A DNA stretch of 7,123 nt from Actinomycetota bacterium (GCA_019348445.1 JAHWJK010000084.1:1-7123), one strand, 5' to 3'. Shown: positions 1-5,562, counted from the first letter of the stretch. Made by a program: numbers and translations. The notes: generated by a model not told the origin, from the sequence alone.

Positions 1-65
1 AGCCTCGCCTCTTCTTGAGCGAGGACGACCACCCGGCGGGCCCTATCGGTGAAGCGCTCGAACAA
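1..65 (-). CDS. clpC: ATP-dependent Clp protease ATPase subunit ClpC, N-terminus only (partial, runs off left edge)
   Basis: Only the first 21 codons are in the window. They read MFERFTDRARRVVVLAQEEA followed by R, which is the nearly invariant start of actinobacterial and firmicute ClpC and the beginning of its N-terminal Clp-N repeat domain. ClpC is a cytoplasmic AAA+ unfoldase that delivers damaged or tagged proteins to the ClpP peptidase. The start is TTG at 65-63, chosen because the protein match begins exactly there and because a strong Shine-Dalgarno sequence (AAGGAGGG, 79-72) lies 7 nt upstream. The position after lysS matches the actinobacterial lysS-(lsr2)-clpC arrangement. The 175-bp gap before it and the promoter match at 171-196 suggest that it has its own transcription. 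The ATPase modules are outside the window, so only the identity of the N-terminus is seen directly. Confidence 0.9.
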   Translation of the reverse strand, partial: MFERFTDRARRVVVLAQEEAR

Positions 66-71
66 GGCGGG

Positions 72-79
72 CCCTCCTT
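72..79 (-). promoter_or_regulatory. Strong ribosome binding site of clpC
   Basis: AAGGAGGG on the minus strand is an almost perfect anti-16S match, with 7 nt between GGAGG and the TTG start at 65. It decides the non-ATG start of clpC. The last GGG, together with the CCC that follows it (74-69), can pair with an identical GGGCCC inside the coding region at 43-38, so part of the site may be folded in the mRNA. Confidence 0.8.
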
Positions 80-86
80 TTTCGTT

Positions 87-109
87 GCTCCGGAACTTCG
101 CGCTCCGGA
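87..109 (-). repeat. Direct repeat / possible hairpin in the clpC leader
   Basis: The 8-mer TCCGGAGC occurs at 109-102 and again at 94-87 (minus strand), 15 bp apart. TCCGGA is itself palindromic, so the two copies could also pair as a 6-bp stem around a 9-nt loop. It ends 8 bp before the A-rich start of the clpC ribosome binding site. It could be a leader hairpin or a protein binding site. No known operator consensus is matched. Confidence 0.4.
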
Positions 110-170
110 TACGTGATTTTCATCATAGCCAGGGAGCGTTCTTACCCCTAGGAACCTGCTTATCTCATCA

Positions 171-196
171 AACGCCCGAGCGGGTCGTTTAGTTCC
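171..196 (-). promoter_or_regulatory. Candidate ECF sigma (SigR/SigH-like) promoter for clpC
   Basis: On the minus strand GGAAC (196-192; GGGAAC with the preceding G) is followed after exactly 18 nt by GTT (173-171, in the context CGTT). The published consensus for the thiol/heat-stress ECF sigma factors SigR (Streptomyces) and SigH (mycobacteria) is GGAAT-N18-GTT, so only the fifth base of the -35 element differs. Transcription would start about 95-100 nt before the clpC TTG. Control of a proteolysis gene by such a sigma factor makes biological sense. The match is by eye and was not scored against a background model. Confidence 0.5.
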
Positions 197-207
197 CACG
201 TGAAACA
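192..207 (-). other. parS-like half site overlapping the -35 element
   Basis: The minus strand carries TGTTTCACGTG followed by GGAAC. The consensus ParB site parS is TGTTTCACGTGAAACA; the first 11 bases are identical and 12 of 16 match overall. The other half is degenerate, and the site overlaps GGAAC of the candidate promoter. It could be a weak ParB site, an operator palindrome (GTTTC-N5-GGAAC, one mismatch), or chance. Confidence 0.25.
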
Positions 208-218
208 TCGGCGCAAAC

Positions 219-241
219 GGGCTCCGAACTGAGGAGATCCC
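219..241 (-). terminator. Weak hairpin directly after the lipoprotein stop codon
   Basis: Starting on the last base of the TAG stop, the transcript can fold as GGG-(AT bulge)-CTCC, loop TCAGTTC, GGAG-CCC: 7 bp with a 2-nt bulge. Only GTTT follows, so there is no proper U-run. It may slow or partly end the upstream transcript before the clpC promoter region, but it is a poor intrinsic terminator. Confidence 0.25.
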
Positions 242-1626
242 TAGTGGACGGGGTCGGAACGCCTCGTCGTAACGCCGAACTTCTGCTTCTTGAACTTAGG
301 TGCAGGAGCATTCCGCGGTGGCGCGTTCCGAAACAGGTACTTCCAATCTTGGTTGAGTACGTTCGTCCGCTCACCGTCGATAGAGAAGCCTCGTGCGAGC
401 GGGACCCATGGAAGTGCCTCAGGCAACACGTCGGCTTCCGGGACCGGCCGCGCCGGAACGACCCACAGCCCCACCGTTGCCTGGTCGGCTGCCGTGCGAT
501 CGTCGGGACCGAACGTGACGCTGAGCCCGCCGAACCGTTTGCGCCGCACCTCCTGGAGCACCGCCGCCACGTCCACGTCTCGATTGCTCGGGTACCGGCG
601 CGCGGCCCATCCCAGAAGCTGGACCGATTCGTACGCGCGGCGCTCCCACCCGATCGGCGCGGGCTCGTCACCCCACCAGTCGTTGAACGCTCTCCGGTAC
701 TCGACGAAGCTCGGGATCGGCAAGTAGTGGGCGCCGCGCGCATAGGTATCCGCAGCAACCAGTCCCTCGGTCACCAGGTCGGGGTCGATCGCCGGCGAGA
801 TCAGCGTATGGAAGCCCACGACCTGCGGAGCCCACACGCCGCTACCGGCGCCGGGACGTGCCGCGTTCCGCGCGAGCTTCGTGGTCGTGTACCTAGACCC
901 ACGATCCTCCAGTGTGCGAAGGAGCGTTTCGGTGGCATCCGGCCCGCCTTCCACGACTATCGCCTGGACCCTCCTCCTCTCGAAGAGGGCCAGCGCGCGC
1001 CTCAGTGGACGCGCTTCGCTCGAGAGGATCTCGGAGGCAACCAACGATCGCCCGAGTTCACCGAACGCGACCTGAAGCGAGCGTCGCGCCGAACTACCCG
1101 ACAACGACTCACCCGTAAGCGCGCCGATCCGCGAGTAACGACGATCGCGCAGGAGATACCGCGCGAGGACGCGGGCTTCCCAGAGGTACGCCGGAGCCAT
1201 CTGAAAGAGGTGCGGCGTTAGCAACTGCGACGAATAAAGGTCACCGAAATTGAACAGAAGCGGCACCTTTGTCGACGCGAGGAACTGCTCGATGTCCGGC
1301 AGCACGTCCTCCGGACCCGCGTACACGATCCCCACCGTTTGCCCGTTCGCCGCGAGCTGTTCGACGGCGGCGCGAGCTTTCTGCGGATCGCCGCCGTCGT
1401 CGATCGTGACGAGCTCGAACATCGGTTCGTTCTTCCGCAGATTTCTATTCAGGATGTGAACGCTTACGTCGGCGCCTTCGAACGCGTCTTGACCGCGCCA
1501 CGAAAGGTCCCCCGTCATCGATCCGACGAGGCCGATGACTCGCGTCTTCGTGCTGGCGGGACTGGATACCGGCGTTCTGGGGCGCAGGGTCGTGCCGTCG
1601 CCCGACTCGCAGCCGACGAGGAACAA
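241..1626 (-). CDS. Predicted lipoprotein, type 1 periplasmic-binding fold (branched-chain amino acid binding protein-like)
   Basis: The 461-residue reading frame from the only canonical start (TTG, 1626) begins with lipobox residues LVGC (Cys6), followed by a Ser/Thr/Pro-rich linker to about residue 27. A Peripla_BP_6 (LivK-like) domain then runs to about residue 390: RVIGLVGSMTGDLSWRGQDA (29-48), an IDDGGDPQKARAAVEQLAA stretch (75-93), and VAADTYARGA with AYESVQLLGWA near the end. Such proteins bind amino acids, amides or other small ligands outside the membrane for an ABC transporter or a sensor. No permease or ATPase gene is adjacent, so partner and ligand are unknown. A Pro/Lys/Arg-rich tail (434-461) extends past the fold. 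The signal peptide lies upstream of this TTG, so translation probably starts earlier, near 1668. The gene sits between lysS and clpC, where mycobacteria have lsr2. Confidence 0.8.
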   Translation of the reverse strand: MFLVGCESGDGTTLRPRTPVSSPASTKTRVIGLVGSMTGDLSWRGQDAFEGADVSVHILNRNLRKNEPMFELVTIDDGGDPQKARAAVEQLAANGQTVGIVYAGPEDVLPDIEQFLASTKVPLLFNFGDLYSSQLLTPHLFQMAPAYLWEARVLARYLLRDRRYSRIGALTGESLSGSSARRSLQVAFGELGRSLVASEILSSEARPLRRALALFERRRVQAIVVEGGPDATETLLRTLEDRGSRYTTTKLARNAARPGAGSGVWAPQVVGFHTLISPAIDPDLVTEGLVAADTYARGAHYLPIPSFVEYRRAFNDWWGDEPAPIGWERRAYESVQLLGWAARRYPSNRDVDVAAVLQEVRRKRFGGLSVTFGPDDRTAADQATVGLWVVPARPVPEADVLPEALPWVPLARGFSIDGERTNVLNQDWKYLFRNAPPRNAPAPKFKKQKFGVTTRRSDPVH

Positions 1627-1668
1627 GAGCAGCGACAGGGAGACCAGAAGTCCCCGGCGAACGCGCGT
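1627..1668 (-). other. Signal-peptide coding extension of the lipoprotein gene, with ACG as probable start
   Basis: The lipoprotein frame stays open from its TTG back to the lysS TAA. The codons translate as T-R-V-R-R-G-L-L-V-S-L-S-L-L, continuing into LFLVGC. Read with initiator Met this is a 20-residue lipoprotein signal: basic MRVRRG, hydrophobic LLVSLSLLLF, lipobox LVGC. No ATG, GTG or TTG lies in these 14 codons. The first codon, ACG (1668-1666), directly follows TAA, and GGAG in the last lysS codons sits 6 nt before it, which is good Shine-Dalgarno spacing. ACG is a rare but known bacterial start; ATG with a T-to-C change or a base-call error is the alternative. Confidence 0.6.
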
Positions 1669-3096
1669 TTACCGCTCCGGTCTCAGCGTCGGGAACAGGA
1701 TCACTTCTCTGAGTGAGCCGAGCCCGAGGAGCATAGAGAGAAGCCGGTCGACGCCGAGGCCGAACCCACCGGCCGGCGGCATCCCGTAACTGAGCGCTTC
1801 GAGGAAGTCCTCGTCGGGCAGCTGCGCCTCCTCGTCGCCGGCGGCCCTCGCGGCAGCTTGCTGATCGAAGCGGCGACGCTGCTCCTCCGGGTCGTTCAGC
1901 TCCGAGTACACGGGCGCGATCTCGACGCCGCCCACGATGAGATCGGCATGTTCGGTGAATCCATCGATCGTCCGATGGTCCTTCGCCAGCGGCGAGACCT
2001 CCTTCGGCATGCCGGTGACATAGGTCGGCGCGATGAGCTTCTTCTCCGTCGTTTGCTCGAAGATCTCGACCATCAGCTTGCCCACCGGCCATTTCGGATC
2101 CCTTCGGACCTGAAGATCCTCGGCTGCCTGCGCCAACGATTCGGCGTCCTGCTGTTTCCATGCATCGGTGAGATCGCGACCGGTGGTCTCCGTGACCGCC
2201 TCGAACATCGTTATCCGGCGGAACGGCTGCCCGAGGTCGACGATCTGCCCGTCGAGCTCGACCTCGAGTCCGCCGGTTACCGCGGCCGCGATGTCTCGCA
2301 CGAGATCCTCTACGAGCGTCATCGTGTCGTTGTAATCGACGTATGCCTCGTACGCCTCGAGCATCGTGAATTCGGCATTGTGACGAGGCGACAGCCCCTC
2401 GTTCCGGAAGCTTCGGTTCAGCTCGTAGACGCGCTCGAAGCCTCCGATCAACAGCCGTTTTAGGTAGAGCTCGGGCGCGATCCGCAAGAACAAGTCCATA
2501 TCGAGCGTGTTGTGATGCGTAACGAACGGCCGGGCGATCGTGCCGCCCGCGATCGGCTGCAGGATCGGCGTCTCGACCTCGATGAATCCACGTTGATCGA
2601 AGAAGCTTCTGATCGCGGCGTTGCATGCGCTACGACCTTCGAGCGCGCGGCGCGGAGGCTCGTTCAGGAGGAGGTCGAGATGGCGGTGCCGGTAACGTGC
2701 CTCGACATCGGTGACACCATGCCAGTTGTCCGGCATCGGCCGCAGACATTCCGCGAGAAGCGACACGTTCACCACTTTCAACGACAGCTCGCCGCGGCGC
2801 GTTCGCATCACATGACCTTCCGCGCCGACGATGTCTCCGACACCGAGCCCACCGAACGCTTCCATACCCTCGTCGCCGAGGACCCCGATCTGCGCGAAGA
2901 GCTGCATGCGTCCCGACGCGTCCTGGAGGTCCGCGAACGCGACCTTGCCTTGAGAACGGATCGTCATGATGCGTCCGGCAACACGCGCCTCGTGACCGGT
3001 TTCGCCACCCGCTTCGAGATCCTCGAACCGCTCCCGTAGTTCCGAGATGAAGGCGGTGCGTTCGTAGCGGTACGGATACTTCTGCTCTTCGGTCAC
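1669..3096 (-). CDS. lysS: Lysyl-tRNA synthetase, class II
   Basis: The 475-residue cytoplasmic enzyme charges tRNA-Lys with lysine. An N-terminal OB-fold anticodon-binding domain (about 36-115) is followed by the class II catalytic core: motif 1 GFIEVETPILQ (170-180), then LRIAPELYLKRLLIGGFERV (204-223), motif 2 with arginine loop FRNEGLSPRHNAEFTMLEAY (230-249), the YSELNDPEEQRRRF lysine-site region (397-410), and motif 3 GLGVDRL (446-452) before a typical ILFPTLRPE end. Length is slightly below the usual 490-505. The GTG start at 3096 is chosen because it overlaps the coaX stop (GTGA) and the OB-fold begins soon after; the frame is open further upstream, but only inside coaX. No free Shine-Dalgarno precedes it, so initiation probably depends on coaX termination. 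The coaX-lysS-clpC order is actinobacterial. Confidence 0.96.
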   Translation of the reverse strand: MTEEQKYPYRYERTAFISELRERFEDLEAGGETGHEARVAGRIMTIRSQGKVAFADLQDASGRMQLFAQIGVLGDEGMEAFGGLGVGDIVGAEGHVMRTRRGELSLKVVNVSLLAECLRPMPDNWHGVTDVEARYRHRHLDLLLNEPPRRALEGRSACNAAIRSFFDQRGFIEVETPILQPIAGGTIARPFVTHHNTLDMDLFLRIAPELYLKRLLIGGFERVYELNRSFRNEGLSPRHNAEFTMLEAYEAYVDYNDTMTLVEDLVRDIAAAVTGGLEVELDGQIVDLGQPFRRITMFEAVTETTGRDLTDAWKQQDAESLAQAAEDLQVRRDPKWPVGKLMVEIFEQTTEKKLIAPTYVTGMPKEVSPLAKDHRTIDGFTEHADLIVGGVEIAPVYSELNDPEEQRRRFDQQAAARAAGDEEAQLPDEDFLEALSYGMPPAGGFGLGVDRLLSMLLGLGSLREVILFPTLRPER

Positions 3097-3869
3097 GAAG
3101 GAGCGTTCCGCTCGAAGATCAGCTTGAGTCCCAGGAGGGTCAGCATCGGCTCGAAACGTTCGATCCGGTGACAGTGCTCGATCACGGTTGGCGCGAGGCC
3201 CCCGGTGGCTATCACGCGCGCATCCCCGCCCAGCTCCTTCGTCACCGATTCGACGAGGCCATCGACCATGCCGGCGAACCCGTAGACGAGGCCGGACTGA
3301 ACCGCTTGCACGGTGCTCTTGCCGATGACGTCCGGCGGAGCGATCAACTCGACACGCCGAAGCTGCGCCGTCGCCGCATAAAGTCCGGCCGCTGCGGTAT
3401 CGATCCCGGGAGCGATAGCACCTCCGAGGTAGTCGCCGGACGCCGAGACCGCGTCGACCGTGATAGCGGTGCCGAAGTCGACGACGACGACGGGCTCCTT
3501 GTCGAAGGTCGCGTGTGCTGCAACCGCGTTCGCGATGCGATCCGCGCCTACTTCTCGCGGATTGTCCATACGAACCGCTATGCCCGTCTTGACACCGGGA
3601 CCGACCACGAGGGGCGAGAACCCGAAGTAGCGCTCCACCATGTCGCGAAGCTCCTGAGTGAGCCGCGGCACGACCGAGCAGATCGAAACGCCGTCGAATG
3701 CCGAGAACTCGAGGTCGTGGAGCTTGAGGAACTGACCGAACAGAAGCGCGAGCTCGTCGCCGGTTCGCGCGGGATCGGTTGAGGCCCTCCACTCGCGCGC
3801 GAGTTCGTCGGCGTCGAAGACCCCGAGATGGGTCTGGGTGTTACCGACATCCACGGCAAGCAGGGTCAT
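3093..3869 (-). CDS. coaX: Type III pantothenate kinase
   Basis: The 258-residue protein catalyses ATP-dependent phosphorylation of pantothenate to 4'-phosphopantothenate, the first step of CoA synthesis. Family marks of the acetate/sugar kinase-like (ASKHA) fold are present: DVGNTQTHLGVF (7-18, phosphate loop), PREVGADRIANAVAA (104-118) with the catalytic-type Asp110 of GADR, DFGTAITVD (131-139), LGGAIAPG (148-155) and ATGG (221-224). The length fits the family (about 255-265). Unlike type I and II kinases, characterised type III enzymes are not feedback-inhibited by CoA and need a monovalent cation. The ATG start at 3869 overlaps the panC stop (ATGA) and has GGAGGA (3881-3876) 6 nt upstream inside panC. 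The stop overlaps the lysS GTG. Its place right after panC puts pantothenate production and use on one transcript. Confidence 0.96.
   Translation of the reverse strand: MTLLAVDVGNTQTHLGVFDADELAREWRASTDPARTGDELALLFGQFLKLHDLEFSAFDGVSICSVVPRLTQELRDMVERYFGFSPLVVGPGVKTGIAVRMDNPREVGADRIANAVAAHATFDKEPVVVVDFGTAITVDAVSASGDYLGGAIAPGIDTAAAGLYAATAQLRRVELIAPPDVIGKSTVQAVQSGLVYGFAGMVDGLVESVTKELGGDARVIATGGLAPTVIEHCHRIERFEPMLTLLGLKLIFERNAPS
3101..3113 (-). repeat. Small inverted repeat just before the lysS start
   Basis: GAGCG-GAA-CGCTC, a 5-bp stem with a 3-nt loop, ends 4 nt before the GTG of lysS and lies within the last coaX codons. It covers the only purine-rich stretch that could act as a Shine-Dalgarno, so lysS initiation may need ribosomes finishing coaX to open it. 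It is short enough to be chance. Confidence 0.3.
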
Positions 3870-4699
3870 GCGATGTCCTCCACGAGCAGGTTGTCTATCA
3901 AACGAGTCTCGCCCAGACGAGCGGCCACGATGAGCAGGTGCGGATGAGCGCGTAGGGGGGCCGAGAATGTGTCGGGATCGACGACGGCTACGTAGTCGAC
4001 GTGATCGGTGGCCGGTTCGAGTATCGCGAGCATCGCCTTCTCGGCCTCCGCCGGGTCGCCTCCTCGCCTGAGCGCCGCGGCCCCCGCTTCAAGAGCCTTC
4101 CACAGCGCCGTTGCTCGCTCCCGGTCCTCAGCCGAAAGGTACGCGTTGCGGCTCGACATCGCGAGACCATCGGGGTCCCGCACCGTCTCGCACGCGACAA
4201 CTTCGATCGGAAGAGAAAGATCGGCGACGAGCCTGCGCACGACCGCGAGTTGTTGTGCGTCTTTCCGGCCGAAGAACGCGATGTCCGGCTGGACGATCCC
4301 GAATAGCTTCGTCACGACCGTCGCGACGCCGTCGAAGTGATCCGGCCGGATCGCTCCTTCGAAGTTCTCGCTCACACCCGCGACGCGAACTGTCGTCGAT
4401 CGGTCGTCGGGATACATCTCTGCGACCGATGGTACGAAGACGAGATCTACTTTCTCTCGTTCGGCAGCAGCTAGGTCGGCCTGTTCCGATCGTGGGTAGC
4501 GGTCGAAGTCTTCGCCGGGGCCGAACTGCAGCGGATTCACGAAGATGCTCATGACGATGGTGTCGCAGCGGTCCCGCGCCGCCCGTACCAGGGACAGGTG
4601 GCCCTCGTGCAGCGCGCCCATCGTCGGCACCAAACCCACCGGCCGCGGCGCTTCGGTGAGGTGATTGCGGAGCTCGTCGATCGTTCGACAGACCTTCAT
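3866..4699 (-). CDS. panC: Pantothenate synthetase (pantoate-beta-alanine ligase)
   Basis: The 277-residue cytoplasmic ligase condenses pantoate and beta-alanine, using ATP through a pantoyl-adenylate. Nucleotidyltransferase hallmarks are clear: PTMGALHEGHLSL (25-37) containing HxGH (31-34), SIFVNPLQFG (51-60), the IRPDHFDGVATVV pantoate-site region (117-129), FGRKDAQQ (143-150) and the KMSKS-equivalent MSSRNAYL (181-188). The smaller C-terminal dimer/lid domain ends in LVAARLGETRLIDN-like sequence. Length is standard. The start at 4699 overlaps the stop of the DUF2520 gene (ATGA). The nearest good Shine-Dalgarno, GAGGAG (4725-4720), is 20 nt upstream with a perfect palindrome between. panD, which supplies beta-alanine and follows panC in mycobacteria, is absent: the next gene is coaX. 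Confidence 0.96.
   Translation of the reverse strand: MKVCRTIDELRNHLTEAPRPVGLVPTMGALHEGHLSLVRAARDRCDTIVMSIFVNPLQFGPGEDFDRYPRSEQADLAAAEREKVDLVFVPSVAEMYPDDRSTTVRVAGVSENFEGAIRPDHFDGVATVVTKLFGIVQPDIAFFGRKDAQQLAVVRRLVADLSLPIEVVACETVRDPDGLAMSSRNAYLSAEDRERATALWKALEAGAAALRRGGDPAEAEKAMLAILEPATDHVDYVAVVDPDTFSAPLRAHPHLLIVAARLGETRLIDNLLVEDIA
3876..3881 (-). promoter_or_regulatory. Ribosome binding site of coaX inside panC
   Basis: GGAGGA lies 6 nt before the coaX ATG and within the last panC codons. With the ATGA stop/start overlap this should give efficient re-initiation, and so linked amounts of PanC and CoaX. Confidence 0.75.
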
Positions 4700-5547
4700 C
4701 GGCCGAATTCGGCCATGATCTCCTCTGCCGTCTGCTCGTCGATACGGCCCGCGGCGACCGCGGCCTGAACGATCAGGAACGCAGCAGCGCGGTATTGCAT
4801 GAACGGACCCGGCCTGTCGCGAAGGGCGTTGACGTGTCGGCGAACCGTTTCCTTCTCGCCCCGTACGACGGGACCCGTCAGCGTGGCTGCACCCCCACCA
4901 CCTTCGCGCGCATTCTGCAGCGTCCCCTCAGCGAGAGGACCGAGAACGCGCATCGGGTCATCTATGTCTATGTCGGCCAGGATGGTTTCACCGGTGGCGA
5001 GGACCGCTGCGAGGCCATTCGAGGTCGCTACGGCGGCCGCGTGCCAGATCGAACGCACCTCTTCGGGGAGAACCAACGCGTATCCGTCGAGGTCCCGATC
5101 GATCAACTCGACGATCCGCACTTCCGCAGCGGGATCGGAGCACGTGACGCCCCACGCGGAGCCCGGGAGCCGCGCGATGGCGGCATCGACCGTCGGACAC
5201 GCTTGTACCGGATGCGTCGCGCAGCCGATCGCACCGTTGTCGACGACAGCGTCTAGCACCGACGGGCCGAACGAGCCCGCGAAGTGCCACACGTAGGCGC
5301 CGCCCGAGACGCGGCCGGCGATCTTGGCACTAACCGGTTCCAGTGCCGCATCCGGCACGCCAAGCAGGATGAGATCAGCCTGCGGCAGCTCATCGACCGC
5401 ATAGACATCCGCTCCGAGCCTCTTGGACGCGGCGGCGGCCGACTCCGGAGATCGCGATGCGACGGCGACGATCTCATGATCCTTCCGGGCAAGGAGCGCG
5501 GCCACAGCGGTGCCCACGTTCCCAGCGCCAACGAGCGCGACCTTCAT
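4696..5547 (-). CDS. Rossmann-like/DUF2520 NAD(P)-binding protein, possible ketopantoate reductase (PanG type)
   Basis: The 283-residue protein opens with a dinucleotide-binding fold: MKVALVGAGNVG (1-12, GxGxxG at 7-12), with SR at 31-32 after the second strand, where NADP-dependent enzymes often carry an Arg. The C-terminal half is a helical DUF2520 domain: HFAGSFG (88-94), HPVQACP (112-118), IWHAAAVATSNGLAAVLA (167-184) and ATLTGPVVRGEKETVRRH (221-238). The plan resembles ProC/PanE-type reductases. An orthologue lies directly before panC in many Actinobacteria. From memory, PanG, a ketopantoate reductase described in Francisella, belongs to this architecture, so reduction of ketopantoate to pantoate for PanC is the best guess, without direct proof here. 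The start at 5547 has GGGAG 9 nt upstream and lies 15 nt after folK; the stop overlaps panC. Confidence 0.85.
   Translation of the reverse strand: MKVALVGAGNVGTAVAALLARKDHEIVAVASRSPESAAAASKRLGADVYAVDELPQADLILLGVPDAALEPVSAKIAGRVSGGAYVWHFAGSFGPSVLDAVVDNGAIGCATHPVQACPTVDAAIARLPGSAWGVTCSDPAAEVRIVELIDRDLDGYALVLPEEVRSIWHAAAVATSNGLAAVLATGETILADIDIDDPMRVLGPLAEGTLQNAREGGGGAATLTGPVVRGEKETVRRHVNALRDRPGPFMQYRAAAFLIVQAAVAAGRIDEQTAEEIMAEFGR
4700..4725 (-). promoter_or_regulatory. panC initiation region: distant Shine-Dalgarno with an intervening palindrome
   Basis: GAGGAG (4725-4720) is followed by ATCAT, the perfect 14-bp palindrome GGCCGAATTCGGCC (4714-4701), one G and the panC ATG. The linear spacing of 20 nt is too long for normal initiation. 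Folding the palindrome (5-bp stem, AATT loop) would leave 6 nt, which is optimal. The same bases encode the last residues of the DUF2520 protein. The palindrome is seen directly; its role in translation is inferred. Confidence 0.4.
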
Positions 5548-5562
5548 CGACGACTACTCCCG

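Noticed and set aside
122..150. Possible sigma-A promoter with -10 TATGAT at 127-122 (minus strand)
   Set aside because: No acceptable -35 box lies at 16-18 nt spacing (TAGGGG at best) and there is no extended -10; a single hexamer is not enough.
66..240. ClgR, HspR or CIRCE operators before clpC
   Set aside because: The closest ClgR-like string (CGC-TCCCT-GGC on the minus strand) lacks the GCG half; no CTTGAG...CTCAAG or TTAGCACTC-like repeats were seen.
244..1221. Long plus-strand frame (325 codons) opposite the lipoprotein gene
   Set aside because: It is an antisense shadow of a GC-rich gene: Arg/Pro/His-rich, with no recognisable motif, while the minus strand encodes a clear domain.
1445..2626. 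Minus-strand frame of 393 codons spanning the lysS/lipoprotein junction
   Set aside because: It overlaps both real genes out of frame; its Arg/Gly/Ala-rich composition is typical of frame shadows.
1858..3039. Plus-strand frames opposite lysS
   Set aside because: They are shadows of lysS codon structure; no ribosome binding site, motif or plausible product.
3097..3792. Upstream extension of the lysS reading frame to a 707-residue protein
   Set aside because: The extra 232 residues lie wholly inside coaX in another frame and are Arg-rich low-quality sequence. LysRS homology begins just after the GTG at 3096.
4282..4350. PanC residues RPDHF and FGRKD differing from the textbook RPGHF and FGEKD
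   Set aside because: Variation at these positions occurs across the PanC family and the catalytic HxGH, KD..QQ and SSRN residues are intact.
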